The notes: generated by a model from the sequence alone, not told the origin. Positions 24,093 through 32,851 are shown, numbered from the stretch's first letter. The stretch is 36,427 nt of DNA from Pseudomonadota bacterium (GCA_023388075.1 JAEWGX010000057.1:1-36427), one strand, 5' to 3'. Numbers and translations are program-made.

Positions 24093-24842
24093 TCAGGCCT
24101 GGAGGAACAGCCGCCCTCCGATGGCGATCCTCGCATCGAGCCCGGCGAGCCGCAGGCAGCGCCAGAGCGTCGCGGTATTGCTGGCGATGACCGGCCGGCC
24201 GAATCGTGCCTCCAGCGTCGCGATGCTTCCCAGCGTCGGGAAGTCGGTGCACGAGACGATCATTCCCTCCGCGGCCTCGTCCCACGTCGCGACGACATGC
24301 TCGACCACGCGAGCCTCCGGCACCCGGGCGATGCGGACGTACTCATGCGGGCCGCCGGCGCCGATGCCGAGCCCCCGGATGCTTACCACCTCCAGGCCGT
24401 GTGACTCGAGGTACGCCGCCTCGTGGCGGTTCATCCGCTCGTCGTAAGGCGTGGCGACTGCCACCCTGCGCAGGCCGAGCGCCCGGGCGGCGAGCACGAG
24501 CGCCGACGCGGTCGTCGCACAGGGCACGCCGCTTTCGGCTTCCATGAAGCGGCTCAACGCGTCGAGCGGCGACACCATCGATCCGGCGGTGCAGCCGTAG
24601 GCGATGACGTCCATGTCGTCGGCCCTCAGGCTGGCGATGGCTGCGCGCAGGTCACGCTCCAGCGCCTGGCGACCCGACTCGGATTCGGTGTCGAGATGGA
24701 GCGCCATGCGAGCGACATGCATCGTGAGGCCCGGCACCTCGCGCAGCAGCAACCGCCACTCGGCCTCGTTGACCGTATTGGTCGGCGGCACGATGAGCCC
24801 GACCTTCGCTGCCCGCCCGTAGCTCGAGGGCGGACGGGTCAT
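24093..24842 (-). CDS. maleate isomerase / arylmalonate decarboxylase family enzyme
   Basis: A 249-residue member of the Asp/Glu racemase superfamily. Conserved elements are VGLIVPPTNTVNEAEW near the start, AYGCTAGSM (Cys 84), GLRRVAVATPYDERMN and SCTDFPTLGSI (Cys 198), then GRPVIASNTATLW. The two cysteines fit a two-base cis-trans isomerase or racemase; classical arylmalonate decarboxylases have Gly at the first position and only the second Cys. A maleate-isomerase-like reaction on an unsaturated or substituted dicarboxylate is therefore preferred, though decarboxylation cannot be excluded. Last gene of the catabolic operon; its ATG overlaps the CoA-transferase stop in ATGA. Confidence 0.8.
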   Translation of the reverse strand: MTRPPSSYGRAAKVGLIVPPTNTVNEAEWRLLLREVPGLTMHVARMALHLDTESESGRQALERDLRAAIASLRADDMDVIAYGCTAGSMVSPLDALSRFMEAESGVPCATTASALVLAARALGLRRVAVATPYDERMNRHEAAYLESHGLEVVSIRGLGIGAGGPHEYVRIARVPEARVVEHVVATWDEAAEGMIVSCTDFPTLGSIATLEARFGRPVIASNTATLWRCLRLAGLDARIAIGGRLFLQA

Positions 24843-25984
24843 GACCTGAGGGAAATGCCGGCCTCGCGCAGCACTTCGTCCGTGTGCTCACCGAGCGTCG
24901 GGATTCCCGGCCGCACACGACCGGGCTCATTCCGGAACTTGATCGGGATCCCGAGCTCGGTCACACGTCGTTCCGGATCGCCGTCGGCCTCGAAATCGAG
25001 TCGCATCTCCCGAGCCAGGATCTGCTCCCGCTTCAACGCCTCGCGGAGCGAACGGACCGGGGCCCAACAGACATCGAGCGGCGCGAGGAACGCTTCCCAG
25101 TGGGCGAGGGGCTGCCGCGCGAACGTTTCCCGCAGGAACGCCTTGACCGGTAGCTGGCCGCGCCCGGGCGGCAGTCGGCACATATCGATCAGGTCCGGCC
25201 GTCCGAGCGCAACCAGCAGGTTCTCCGCGAACTTGATCTCGCTGCCGCCCAGGGTGATGTAACGCCCGTCGGCACAGCGGTAGATGTTGTAGAACGCCGC
25301 TCCGCCGAAGGAGCGCTCCTCCTGGGGAACGAGGTCCCGATCCTCCGCGAAGATCGGCCCCACCACGTTGACCAGCCAGCTCACCAGGCTGTCCTGCATC
25401 GAGATGTCGATGTAGTCACCCACCCCGGTCTGCCCCCGTCGCAACAGCGCCATCAGCACGCCGTTCATCGCCATGAGGGATGCCGCCATGTCGGCGGCCG
25501 GGATGGACGGCATGGCGGGAGAGCCGTCGGCGCTCAGGTTGAGGCTCACCAGCCCGCTCTCGGCCTGGATGCTGACGTCATGCGCCGGCCGCCTGACCAT
25601 CGGCCCGGTCTGGCCGAAGGCCGCGATGGAACAGTACACGATGCGCGGGTTGACGGCACGCGTCTGCTCGTAGCCGATGCCGAGCCGGTCGACCACCCCA
25701 GGACGGAACGCCTCCACGATGACGTCGGCGGTTTCCGCGAGCCGCAGGAAGGCCGCGCGCCCCGCCGGATCCTTCAGGTCAAGGACGACGCTGCGCTTGC
25801 CGCGATGGGTATTGCGGAACCAGACGCTCTCGCCGGCCTGGCGCGCACCGATGCTGCGGGTCGGCTCGCCCGCCGGCGACTCGATCCGGATCACGTCGGC
25901 CCCATGGTCCGACATCATCATGGTGAAGTGCGGACCCGGCAGGAACTGGGACAGGTCCAGCACCCGGATGCCCTCGAGCTTCAT
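24839..25984 (-). CDS. class III CoA-transferase (CaiB/BaiF family), copy 2
   Basis: A 381-residue CoA-transferase that moves CoA from an acyl-CoA donor to a free acid. The ATG at 25984 has GGAGG 7 bases upstream; the longer frame to 26260 overlaps the previous gene and is discarded. Family marks are GIRVLDLSQFLPGPHFTMMM, DHGADVIRIESPAGEP, LDLKDPAGRAAFLRL and IPAADMAAS, whose Asp 165 is the expected catalytic aspartate forming the CoA-anhydride. GAGDYIDISM-like sequence (VGDYIDISMQDS) follows. It overlaps the genes on both sides by 4 bases (ATGA), so it is tightly coupled. The presence of two different copies suggests a heterodimer or two substrates. Confidence 0.88.
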   Translation of the reverse strand: MKLEGIRVLDLSQFLPGPHFTMMMSDHGADVIRIESPAGEPTRSIGARQAGESVWFRNTHRGKRSVVLDLKDPAGRAAFLRLAETADVIVEAFRPGVVDRLGIGYEQTRAVNPRIVYCSIAAFGQTGPMVRRPAHDVSIQAESGLVSLNLSADGSPAMPSIPAADMAASLMAMNGVLMALLRRGQTGVGDYIDISMQDSLVSWLVNVVGPIFAEDRDLVPQEERSFGGAAFYNIYRCADGRYITLGGSEIKFAENLLVALGRPDLIDMCRLPPGRGQLPVKAFLRETFARQPLAHWEAFLAPLDVCWAPVRSLREALKREQILAREMRLDFEADGDPERRVTELGIPIKFRNEPGRVRPGIPTLGEHTDEVLREAGISLRS

Positions 25985-27207
25985 ATCACGCCCTCCGCGC
26001 GCAGCCTGGCAACCTCTTCCGCGGAACAGCCGGCCTCGGCGAGCAAGCGGTCGGTATCGGCACCGAGGTCGGAGCACACCTGCGCCGGTAGCCTCGCCCC
26101 GTCCAGCTTCACCGGACTCGCCAGCATCCGCAGCTGCGGCGCCGCGCGATGCGGCACGGTCTGGACCATCCCGATGGTATCGAGGTGCGGGTTGGCAAGC
26201 GCCTGCGGCAGGTCGAGCACCGGCGCCACGGGCACGTGGCCGGCGAGCCGCGCCATCCATTCGGCAGAGCTCGCCCGGGAGAAGATCTCGTCGAGCGCTG
26301 CCCCCAGCGGCTCGCGATGCTCGCGCCGCGCTTCAACGGTGGCGAAGCGCGGATCCGCCAGCAGGTCCTCGCGACCGACCCGGTTCGCGAGCGCCGTCCA
26401 GAACTTGGGCGTCATGCACATCAGGAACACCCAGCCGTCGGCGGTGCGCACCAGCTGGCACGGCACGGTGCTGGGATGCGCCGACCGGGGCAGCCTGCGG
26501 GTCACATGGCCGGCGTTCAGGAACCAGGTGGCCGGATAGGTGAGCTGAGCGAGCGCCACGTCGAACAGGCTGATGTCGATGTCCCTGCCCTGCCCGGTGC
26601 GGCTCGCGCCGACTACGCCTGCGAGCAGCGCCATGGCGGTGGTGGTGCCTGTCATGTAGTCCACCAGGCTGAGTCCCATGCGCGCCGGCGGCCCATCGGG
26701 CTCGCCGGTCAGGTGCAGGTAACCGGCCTCGGCCTGCATCAGGTAGTCGTAGCCCGGCCAGCCGGCGCGTTCGTTGTCACGCCCGTAGGCCGAGAGGTGC
26801 ACGCAGACGATGGAGGGCCGCACCGCCTGCAGCGCCCGATAGGTCAGGCCGAGCCGCTCCGGCAGGTCCCCGCGCAGGTTGTTCATCACGGCGTCGCAAG
26901 TGGCGACGAGGCGCCGAAAGACGGCGCGTCCCTTCTCGCTGCGCAGGTCGAGCGTGAGGCTCTTCTTGTTGCGGTTGAAGCTCTGGAAGAACTGGCTGTC
27001 CGGGCGGCCGCGGTCGTCGCCGAGCAGGTACGGGCCGGTTGTGCGGGCGACGTCGCCGCCCTCGCGCGGATTCTCGATCTTGATCACCTCCGCGCCGAGG
27101 TCGGCGAGCTGCATCGAGCCGAACGGTCCGGCCCCGTACTGCTCGGCGCTCAGGATCCGCAAGCCCGCGAGCGGAAGCGTTGGTCGGCCGGAAACCTCGC
27201 CCTGCAT
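25981..27207 (-). CDS. class III CoA-transferase (CaiB/BaiF family), copy 1
   Basis: A 408-residue CoA-transferase. Its ATG has GGAGGG 4 bases upstream. Typical elements are LAGLRILSAEQYGAGPFGSM, LADLGAEVIKIENPREGGD, the NRNKKSLTLDLRSEKGR block, and GLSLVDYMTGTTTA with catalytic Asp 183, then GQGRDIDISLFD. It differs enough from copy 2 (24839-25984) to be a different enzyme rather than a recent duplicate. In this operon it probably makes the CoA ester of the acid imported by the TRAP system, using an internal CoA donor. It starts 11 bases after the acyl-CoA dehydrogenase gene. Confidence 0.9.
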   Translation of the reverse strand: MQGEVSGRPTLPLAGLRILSAEQYGAGPFGSMQLADLGAEVIKIENPREGGDVARTTGPYLLGDDRGRPDSQFFQSFNRNKKSLTLDLRSEKGRAVFRRLVATCDAVMNNLRGDLPERLGLTYRALQAVRPSIVCVHLSAYGRDNERAGWPGYDYLMQAEAGYLHLTGEPDGPPARMGLSLVDYMTGTTTAMALLAGVVGASRTGQGRDIDISLFDVALAQLTYPATWFLNAGHVTRRLPRSAHPSTVPCQLVRTADGWVFLMCMTPKFWTALANRVGREDLLADPRFATVEARREHREPLGAALDEIFSRASSAEWMARLAGHVPVAPVLDLPQALANPHLDTIGMVQTVPHRAAPQLRMLASPVKLDGARLPAQVCSDLGADTDRLLAEAGCSAEEVARLRAEGVI

Positions 27208-27218
27208 CCTGCCCTCCG

Positions 27219-28385
27219 TCAGATCCGGTAGCGATCGACGAGCTGCTTCGCGATCACCGTCCGCAGGATCTCGTTGCTGCCTTCACCGATGCACATCAGC
27301 ATGCTGTCACGGTAGAAGCGCTCGATCTCGTACTCCACCGAGTAGCTGTAGCCGCCGAAGATGCGCATCCCTTCCTGGGCGCAGAAGACGCCGGCTTCGG
27401 AACCGGCGAGCTTCGCCATCGCCGCTTCCATGTCGCAGCGTTCGCCGGCGTCGTACCTGCGCGCGGCGAGCTCGATGAGCCGCTTGGCGGCCTCCACCCG
27501 GGTGACCATGTCCGCGAGCTTGAGCTGGATCGCCTGGTGGTTCCAGATCGGCTTGCCGAATGCCGCGCGTTCCTGGGCATAGCGCAACGCGAGGTGCAGC
27601 GCGCCCTCGCCGATGCCGACGCCGCGCGCGGCAACGTTGATCCGGCCGAGCTCCAGCCCGCCCGCGGTCTGGACGAAGCCCCGGCCCTCCTCCCCGCCGA
27701 GGAGGTTCTCCCGCGGAACCCGGTAGTCCTGGAACGCGAGCTCGCAGGTGTCGATGGCGCGATAGCCCAGCTTCTTCAGCTTGTTGGTCACGACGAAGCC
27801 GTCGCCCTTCTCCGCGATCAGCAGGCTCATGCCCTTGTGGCGCGGCTCGGCCGAGGGATCCGTCTTCACCAGCAGCAGCGTGGCATTGCCATGCAGGCTG
27901 TTGGTGATCCACGTCTTGCTGCCGTTCACCACGTAGTGTTCGCCCTGGAGCCTGGCGACCGTGCGGATCGCCTGCAGGTCCGATCCCGCATTGGGCTCGG
28001 TGAGCCCGAGGCTGCCCCGCAGCTCGCCGCTCGCCATGCGCGGCAGGTACTTGCGCTTCTGCGCCTCGGTGCCCGCCCGCTCGATCGCCGAGGCCATGAT
28101 GAGATGCGAGTTGAAGATGCCCGACGGCGCCATCCAGACCGAGGCCACCTGCACCACGATCTGCGCATAGGTCCATGCCGAAAGCCCGAGGCCGCCGTAC
28201 TCCTGGCCGATGGTCGCGCCGAACAGCCCGAGCGCCTTCATCTGCTCGACGATGTCGTGTGGATACTCGTCCGCGAGATCGAACTTGCGGGCGACCGGCC
28301 TGAGCTCCTTGTCCACCCACGTCGACACCGCATCCAGGATGGCGCGCTCGTCGGCGTCGCTGCTCCCTGCCTGCGTCGTGCTCAT
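27219..28385 (-). CDS. acyl-CoA dehydrogenase
   Basis: A 388-residue flavoenzyme that oxidises an acyl-CoA to its 2-enoyl-CoA, passing electrons to ETF. The ATG at 28385 has GGGGGAGG upstream; a frame extension to 28451 is not used. Visible marks are GLFGATIGQEYGGLGLS, LTEPNAGSDLQAI and NGSKTWITNS (FAD and substrate contacts), AFGKPIWNHQAIQLKLADM, and FGGYSYSVEYEIERFYRDS. Glu 368 in CIGEGSNEI occupies the usual catalytic-base position. In a set with a MaoC hydratase and a CitE lyase it would form the double bond of a dicarboxylyl-CoA, for example methylsuccinyl-CoA to mesaconyl-CoA. That assignment is by context. Confidence 0.92.
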   Translation of the reverse strand: MSTTQAGSSDADERAILDAVSTWVDKELRPVARKFDLADEYPHDIVEQMKALGLFGATIGQEYGGLGLSAWTYAQIVVQVASVWMAPSGIFNSHLIMASAIERAGTEAQKRKYLPRMASGELRGSLGLTEPNAGSDLQAIRTVARLQGEHYVVNGSKTWITNSLHGNATLLLVKTDPSAEPRHKGMSLLIAEKGDGFVVTNKLKKLGYRAIDTCELAFQDYRVPRENLLGGEEGRGFVQTAGGLELGRINVAARGVGIGEGALHLALRYAQERAAFGKPIWNHQAIQLKLADMVTRVEAAKRLIELAARRYDAGERCDMEAAMAKLAGSEAGVFCAQEGMRIFGGYSYSVEYEIERFYRDSMLMCIGEGSNEILRTVIAKQLVDRYRI

Positions 28386-28416
28386 CGCCTCCCCCTGCTG
28401 CCTTGCCGCCGCCGGC

Positions 28417-28935
28417 TCAGTATCCCACCTTGTCCTCGACGCTATGCCCACGCCGCGCGATCAGCATCGTGCGCTCGAAAGTGCACACCACCACCCCGGC
28501 CTGGTTCGCGCCGGTGGTCCGGACCGACACCACGCCGGCGCCTGGACGCGACTTGCTCTCGCGCTTGGACAGCACCTCGCTCTCGGCGTAGAGCGTATCG
28601 CCGGCGAAGAGCGGATGCGTGAGGCGAATGTCGCTCCACCCGAGGTTGGCGATGGCCTTCTGGCTCACGTCCGACACGCTCATGCCCACCATCAGTGCCA
28701 CCGTGAACGGGCTGCAGACGATGCACTTGCCGAACTCGCTCGCCTTGGCATACTCCTCGTCGAAGTGCATCGGATGCGTGTTCATCGTGAGCAGGGTGAA
28801 CCAGATGTTGTCCGTCTGCGTGATCGTCCGGCCCGGCCGATGCTCGTAGACGTGGCCCACCTCGAAGTCCTCGTAGTACCGGCCGAACGTCTCGCGGAAG
28901 CGATTCTCCCCGGTCTGCTTCGTTCCCTGCACCAC
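28417..28935 (-). CDS. MaoC-family enoyl-CoA hydratase (mesaconyl/itaconyl-CoA hydratase-like)
   Basis: A 172-residue hot-dog-fold hydratase. Marks are GRYYEDFEVGHVYEHRPGRT, TQTDNIWFTLLTMNTHPMHF (the catalytic Asp/His region, with His 54 and 57), NLGWSDIRLTHPLFAGDTLY and SEVLSKRESKSRPGAGVVSV. The HPMHFD core and the RESKSRPG block are typical of the mesaconyl-CoA and itaconyl-CoA hydratase group. The start is one of two adjacent GTG codons, with GGGAGG about 9 bases upstream. It sits between the citE-like gene (16 bases before) and the dehydrogenase, consistent with hydration after dehydrogenation and before C-C cleavage. Confidence 0.88.
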   Translation of the reverse strand: MVQGTKQTGENRFRETFGRYYEDFEVGHVYEHRPGRTITQTDNIWFTLLTMNTHPMHFDEEYAKASEFGKCIVCSPFTVALMVGMSVSDVSQKAIANLGWSDIRLTHPLFAGDTLYAESEVLSKRESKSRPGAGVVSVRTTGANQAGVVVCTFERTMLIARRGHSVEDKVGY

Positions 28936-28950
28936 GTCTGCTACCTCCCG

Positions 28951-29808
28951 TCATCCATGCGCGGCGATGCGCCGCGCCCGCGCGATCACCGGTGCGTCCA
29001 CCATCCGGCCTTCGTACAGGAAGGCACCCACGTCCTGCCTGCGATCCTCGCGCTCGGCGAGGACCCTGAGCAGTCCCCTCGCCCACAGCAGCTCCGACTC
29101 GGAGGGCGCGAAGGCCGCATGGATCGGCTCGAGTTGCGCCGGATGGATCGCCGCCTTGCAGTCGAAGCCGAGGCCGCGAACCGCCTGCACCTCCGCATGC
29201 AACCCGTCACGGTCACCGATGTCGAGGTACGGCACGTCCCACGCCTCCAAGCCCGCCGACCTGGCGGCGTTCACCAGTCGGCCACGGGCGTGGAGAAGCC
29301 CGTTCCAGTCGAACCGGGCACCGAGCTCCTGCGACAGGTCCGCACCACCCAGCATCAGCGCCCGCAAGCGCGGCGCTCCGTGAGAGACGGCACCGGCGAT
29401 CTGGCCCGCCCGTTCGACGCCAAGCGGCGTCTCCACGAGCGCGACCACGCCGTCGAAGGCGTCTGGCAACCAGCCATGCAGGAGCGCCAGCTCCTCGGGA
29501 TGCTCCACCTTCGGCACGACCAGGTAGTCGACCCGGATGCCTGCCCCGGCGAGCGCCAGGACGTCCTCCAGGCCCTCGTTGGTGCGCGGCGCGTTGATGC
29601 GGATCGCGAGCGCCGGACGCCGGTGCCCTGTCTGCGCATGGCCGGCCGCGAAGGCGAGCGCCGCGTCGCGCGCCGTCCGCTTGCCCAGGGCGGCGACCGC
29701 GTCCTCCAGGTCGATGCAGACGACGTCCGCTCCCGAGGCGATCGCCTTGGGGAAGCGCGCCGGCTGCTCGCCGGAGACGAACAGCATGGAGCGAGGCGTG
29801 GCTAGCAT
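28951..29808 (-). CDS. CitE-like CoA-ester lyase (HpcH/HpaI aldolase family)
   Basis: A 285-residue TIM-barrel lyase of the citrate-lyase beta group, which cleaves malyl-, methylmalyl- or citramalyl-CoA. Diagnostic segments are RSMLFVSGEQPARFPKAIAS, GADVVCIDLEDAV, LAIRINAPRTNEGLED (substrate Arg 70), VPKVEHPEEL, ALVETPLGV (metal Glu 126) and LMLGGADLSQELG (metal Asp), then GFDCKAAIHPAQLEPI. It is the first gene after a promoter with a palindromic operator (29825-29865). No Shine-Dalgarno sequence is evident before the ATG at 29808. Products would be glyoxylate or pyruvate plus an acyl-CoA, depending on the substrate. Confidence 0.88.
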   Translation of the reverse strand: MLATPRSMLFVSGEQPARFPKAIASGADVVCIDLEDAVAALGKRTARDAALAFAAGHAQTGHRRPALAIRINAPRTNEGLEDVLALAGAGIRVDYLVVPKVEHPEELALLHGWLPDAFDGVVALVETPLGVERAGQIAGAVSHGAPRLRALMLGGADLSQELGARFDWNGLLHARGRLVNAARSAGLEAWDVPYLDIGDRDGLHAEVQAVRGLGFDCKAAIHPAQLEPIHAAFAPSESELLWARGLLRVLAEREDRRQDVGAFLYEGRMVDAPVIARARRIAAHG

Positions 29809-29824
29809 CGACGAAATCGCATAT

Positions 29825-29865
29825 TTGTCCGTACAAGTCTAGATGTGCGGCACGCGCAGCGTCAA
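29825..29865 (-). promoter_or_regulatory. promoter and operator of the citE-like operon
   Basis: On the minus strand TTGACG (29865-29860), an 18-base spacer and TAGACT (29841-29836) form a good sigma-70-type promoter. Overlapping the last bases of the -10 box is TTGTCCGTACAAG (29825-29837, plus-strand reading), a near-copy of the palindromes at 32839 and 33637 with one central mismatch. A repressor there would block transcription start. The -35 box overlaps the end of dctM, so this is an internal promoter. Confidence 0.6.
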
Positions 29866-31169
29866 GCGACGCCGCGCCGATCCATGAGGTATCCGGGAAG
29901 CCAGGTCGCTATCGCAGGAAATGCCACGATGATCGCCGTCGCCAGCACGAGCAGCAGGAAGAACGGCAGGGCCGAACGGGCCACGGTGATGATCGAGCGG
30001 CCGCTCAGGTTCTGCAGCACGAACAGGTTGAAGCCCACGGGCGGGCTGATCTCCGCCAGCTCTATCATGATGACGATATAGACGCCGAACCAGATGGGAT
30101 CGAAGCCGGCCGCCTGGACGATCGGCAGCACCACCGAGGTCGTCAGCACGATCATCGAGACGCCGTCCAGGGCGATGCCCAGCACCAGGTAGACCACCGT
30201 CAGCATCACGATCAGCGTGTAGGACGAGATCCCGAGCGACACTACCCAGCGGGCGAGTGCCTCCGGGATCCCGGTGAACCCCATCGCCACCGTGAGGAAC
30301 GCCGACGCCCCGAGGATGAACATGATCATGCAACTGGTGCGCAGCGCGCCGGAGATGCTGGCCGCGAAGGATCCCGCGCTGAGGGACCCGCCCCACCATG
30401 CGATCACCAGGGCGCCAAGCACGCCGAAGGCCGAAGCCTCGTTCGCGGTTGCGATCCCTGCCATCATCGACACGAAGACGAACAGCACCAGGAGCAGCAC
30501 CGGGATCAGCTCGCGCGATGCGCGGAGCCGCTCAGGCAGGCTCATCCGGATGGTCTCCGCCGGCATGCGGCCCGGATTGAGCCGCGCCCAGACCATGATG
30601 TAACCGGAGAAGAGCAGCAGCAGCATCAGGCCGGGCAGGACACCCGCCATGAACATGCGGATGATGGAGACGTCGGCCGCCACCGCATAGACGATCATTG
30701 CAATGGAGGGCGGGATCAGCAGCCCCAGGGTGCCGGCTCCGCACAGCGATCCGAGCGACAGGCGCTCGTCGTAGCCGCGCCTTGCGAGCTCCGGCAGCGC
30801 GATCCGCGCGACCGTCGCGCAGGTGGCGGCCGACGACCCCGATACGGCGCCGAAGATACCGCAACCGACGACGTTCACATGGAGCAGCCGACCGGGCAGC
30901 TTGTAGAGCCAGGGTGCCAGCCCGGCGAACATCTGCTCGGCAAGTCGCGTGCGGAACAGGATCTCCCCCATCCAGATGAACATCGGCAGCGAGGCGAGCG
31001 AAAGCGAGGAGAAGGTGTTCCAGTAGGCAGTGACGAGGTTGATCTCCGGGCGGGTGACGGAGAAGAAGGTGACACCCGCCCAGGCGACGATGCCGAGCGT
31101 GAAGGCGATCCAGAGGCCGCCGGCGAGCAGCACCAGCAGCAGCAGGACCAGGGCGGCGGAGGTGGTCAT
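29862..31169 (-). CDS. dctM: TRAP transporter large permease subunit
   Basis: A 435-residue integral membrane protein with about 12 hydrophobic segments, the Na+-coupled transport subunit of a tripartite ATP-independent periplasmic system. Conserved features are LPMFIWMGEILFRT, the GAVSGSSAATCATV helical-hairpin signature, GLLIPPSIAMIVYA, TANEASAFGVLGA and ELAEISPPVGFNLFVL near the end. Length is normal. It begins 9 bases after dctQ and is the third gene of the dctPQM set. DctPQM systems usually import dicarboxylates and other organic acids, in line with the CoA-dependent enzymes downstream. Confidence 0.95.
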   Translation of the reverse strand: MTTSAALVLLLLVLLAGGLWIAFTLGIVAWAGVTFFSVTRPEINLVTAYWNTFSSLSLASLPMFIWMGEILFRTRLAEQMFAGLAPWLYKLPGRLLHVNVVGCGIFGAVSGSSAATCATVARIALPELARRGYDERLSLGSLCGAGTLGLLIPPSIAMIVYAVAADVSIIRMFMAGVLPGLMLLLLFSGYIMVWARLNPGRMPAETIRMSLPERLRASRELIPVLLLVLFVFVSMMAGIATANEASAFGVLGALVIAWWGGSLSAGSFAASISGALRTSCMIMFILGASAFLTVAMGFTGIPEALARWVVSLGISSYTLIVMLTVVYLVLGIALDGVSMIVLTTSVVLPIVQAAGFDPIWFGVYIVIMIELAEISPPVGFNLFVLQNLSGRSIITVARSALPFFLLLVLATAIIVAFPAIATWLPGYLMDRRGVA

Positions 31170-31178
31170 CGGCGGTGG

Positions 31179-31700
31179 TCAGAGTGGCGCATCGGTCGTC
31201 GCATCCGACCGGGATGCGCGCAACTCATGCGCCGGCGCGCGCAGATGCATCAACAGTTCGTCGACCACCGCCACCATGAGCAGAACGACGCCCACCAGGA
31301 AGCTCAGCTGCGGAACCCAGACCGGGATCAGGATCATGCCCTGGGTCAGCTCCTCGGCACGCCAGCCGTCGATCAGGTACGACCCGACCGCATAGACCAT
31401 GTAGGCCGTGAACACCGTGGCGATGACCAGGTTCGCGACCAGCAGGATCCGTCGGACCGCGGGCTGCAGGGCATCCACCAACGCGCCCACGCGCACCATG
31501 TCACCCCGCTTGAAGGTGGCCGGAAGCGCGAGGAAGCCGGCAGCGGCGCAGAACCAGCCGATCAGCTCGCTCGCCCCCGTGATGTAGCCGCCCGCCTTTC
31601 GCACGAGCGACTCGCCGACCATCAGCGCCGCGATGCCGACGAGGAAGCAGCCGGCGAGGAACAGGCTCACCCCATAGAGGCGATCGAGGAACGCCCGCAT
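31179..31700 (-). CDS. dctQ: TRAP transporter small permease subunit
   Basis: A 173-residue DctQ protein with four hydrophobic helices: near residues 8-28 (GVSLFLAGCFLVGIAALMVG), 42-60 (GWFCAAAGFLALPATF), 85-107 (ILLVANLVIATVFTAYMVYA) and 127-150 (VPQLSFLVGVVLLMVAVVDE). It bridges the binding protein DctP and the permease DctM. The ATG at 31700 is taken from the start of similarity; the frame extends to 32336 but that part is antisense-like sequence over dctP. No clear ribosome site; the gene is 23 bases after dctP. Confidence 0.9.
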   Translation of the reverse strand: MRAFLDRLYGVSLFLAGCFLVGIAALMVGESLVRKAGGYITGASELIGWFCAAAGFLALPATFKRGDMVRVGALVDALQPAVRRILLVANLVIATVFTAYMVYAVGSYLIDGWRAEELTQGMILIPVWVPQLSFLVGVVLLMVAVVDELLMHLRAPAHELRASRSDATTDAPL

Positions 31701-31723
31701 GCGCAAACGGATCGGCGACCTGC

Positions 31724-32752
31724 CTACTTCCCGATCCCCTTGCGGTACTCCGCGAGCGCGTCCAGCGCCTCCTTGCCCATCGGCTTGGTGTAGATCTCCC
31801 AGAGCGGCGTGGTGCGCTCCACCATCTGGGCGATCAGCGCAGCGGAGGCCGGCCGGATATCCATGCCGTTCGCCTTCAGCTCGGCCACCTTCTTCTCGTG
31901 GTCCTGCTTGCTCGTCTCCCAGAACTGCGGCTCCATGTCGCGGGCAACCTTCTCGATGGCCGCCTGGTGCTCGGGCTTCAGCTTCTTCCAGGCGTCGAGG
32001 TTGATCGCCATCACGTTGGACGCCCAGATGTGGTTGGTCTGGTAGCCGTACTTCATGAAGTCCCAGTACTTCTGCGCCACCGCGGTGCCCGCCGAGGTGG
32101 GCACCCCGTCGACCATCCCGGAGCCGAGCGCCTGCAGGATCTCCAGGTTGGTCACCTGCACCGGCGTCATCCCGAGTCGGTTGATCCAGTCGGTGGTGAG
32201 CCGGTCGAGGCTGCGCATCCGCAACCCCTGGAAGTCCTCGATCCGTTCGATCGGGCGCTTCACGAAGAAGAACTGGTTCGGCCAGGGCACGATGTAGAGC
32301 GCCTTCTGGTTGTTGCGCTCCAGCACCTTCTCCCACAGCGGACGGAACGACTTGTGCAGCTTGGCCAGGTCGTCGTAGTCCTTGACCAGGAACGGCAGGG
32401 TCTCCACTGCGAGCACCGCGCCGCGGGCGGCGTTCTGGAAGAGCGCATAGTCCCCCATCGGGACGACGCCTTCACCGATGCCGCGCAGCGATTCGTTCGC
32501 CTTCACGCCGAGCGTGCCACCCGCGTGGGCGGTCATCATCACCTCGCCGGCGGTTGCGGCCTTGACCTGCTCGGCGAAACGGGCCGCGTTGAGGGAGTGG
32601 AATTCGCCGGGGCCCCAGGGCACCGAGATGTCGAGCTTGATCTGGGCGCTTGCCGTGGCCGTCATTGCCGCAACCGCCGTGCCGAGCGCGAACGACCCGA
32701 GCAGGCCGCGGAAGCGGGGGACACAGAACCGGAGGACCGCTGGATGTTCCAT
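31724..32752 (-). CDS. dctP: TRAP transporter substrate-binding protein
   Basis: A 342-residue periplasmic solute receptor. The signal peptide has hydrophobic core GLLGSFALGTAVAAMTATAS with likely cleavage after ASA (about residue 36). The mature domain has LNAARFAEQVKAATAGEVMM, ETLPFLVKDYDDLAKLHKSF, RPIERIEDFQGLRMRS (the conserved Arg that holds the substrate carboxylate) and GLR..LGMTPVQVTNLEILQ, typical of DctP. Ribosome site GGGGAGG 6 bases before ATG. It follows the GntR regulator on the same strand; a palindromic operator lies between them at 32839. Confidence 0.93.
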   Translation of the reverse strand: MEHPAVLRFCVPRFRGLLGSFALGTAVAAMTATASAQIKLDISVPWGPGEFHSLNAARFAEQVKAATAGEVMMTAHAGGTLGVKANESLRGIGEGVVPMGDYALFQNAARGAVLAVETLPFLVKDYDDLAKLHKSFRPLWEKVLERNNQKALYIVPWPNQFFFVKRPIERIEDFQGLRMRSLDRLTTDWINRLGMTPVQVTNLEILQALGSGMVDGVPTSAGTAVAQKYWDFMKYGYQTNHIWASNVMAINLDAWKKLKPEHQAAIEKVARDMEPQFWETSKQDHEKKVAELKANGMDIRPASAALIAQMVERTTPLWEIYTKPMGKEALDALAEYRKGIGK

Positions 32753-32838
32753 CTCAAACCTCCCCTCGTTGTCACCGACCGGCGGCGGCGTGTGCCACCG
32801 TTTCCAAACGATAACGGCAAACCTTGCGATCGCGCAAT

Positions 32839-32851
32839 CTGTCCGGACAAG
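32839..32851. promoter_or_regulatory. palindromic operator upstream of dctP
   Basis: CTGTCCGGACAAG contains the perfect 10-base palindrome TGTCCGGACA, the same as at 33637-33649 and nearly the same as at 29825-29837. It lies 87 bases before the dctP ATG and just after the stop of the GntR gene, so it probably governs dctPQM expression. A promoter beside it is not clear. Confidence 0.65.

Noticed and set aside
23830..24285. 151-codon minus-strand frame ending in ERLKVLPC
   Set aside because: The ending is the conceptual translation of the tRNA-Ser 5' half and the start lies inside the isomerase gene in another frame; not a protein gene.
26149..27231. 360-codon plus-strand frame
   Set aside because: Shadow of the first CoA-transferase; repeated Arg/His/Gly/Val strings only.
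27180..28622. 480-codon plus-strand frame
   Set aside because: Shadow of the acyl-CoA dehydrogenase on the opposite strand.
28210..29805. 531-codon plus-strand frame
   Set aside because: Antisense to the dehydrogenase, MaoC and CitE genes; no motif and an unnatural composition.
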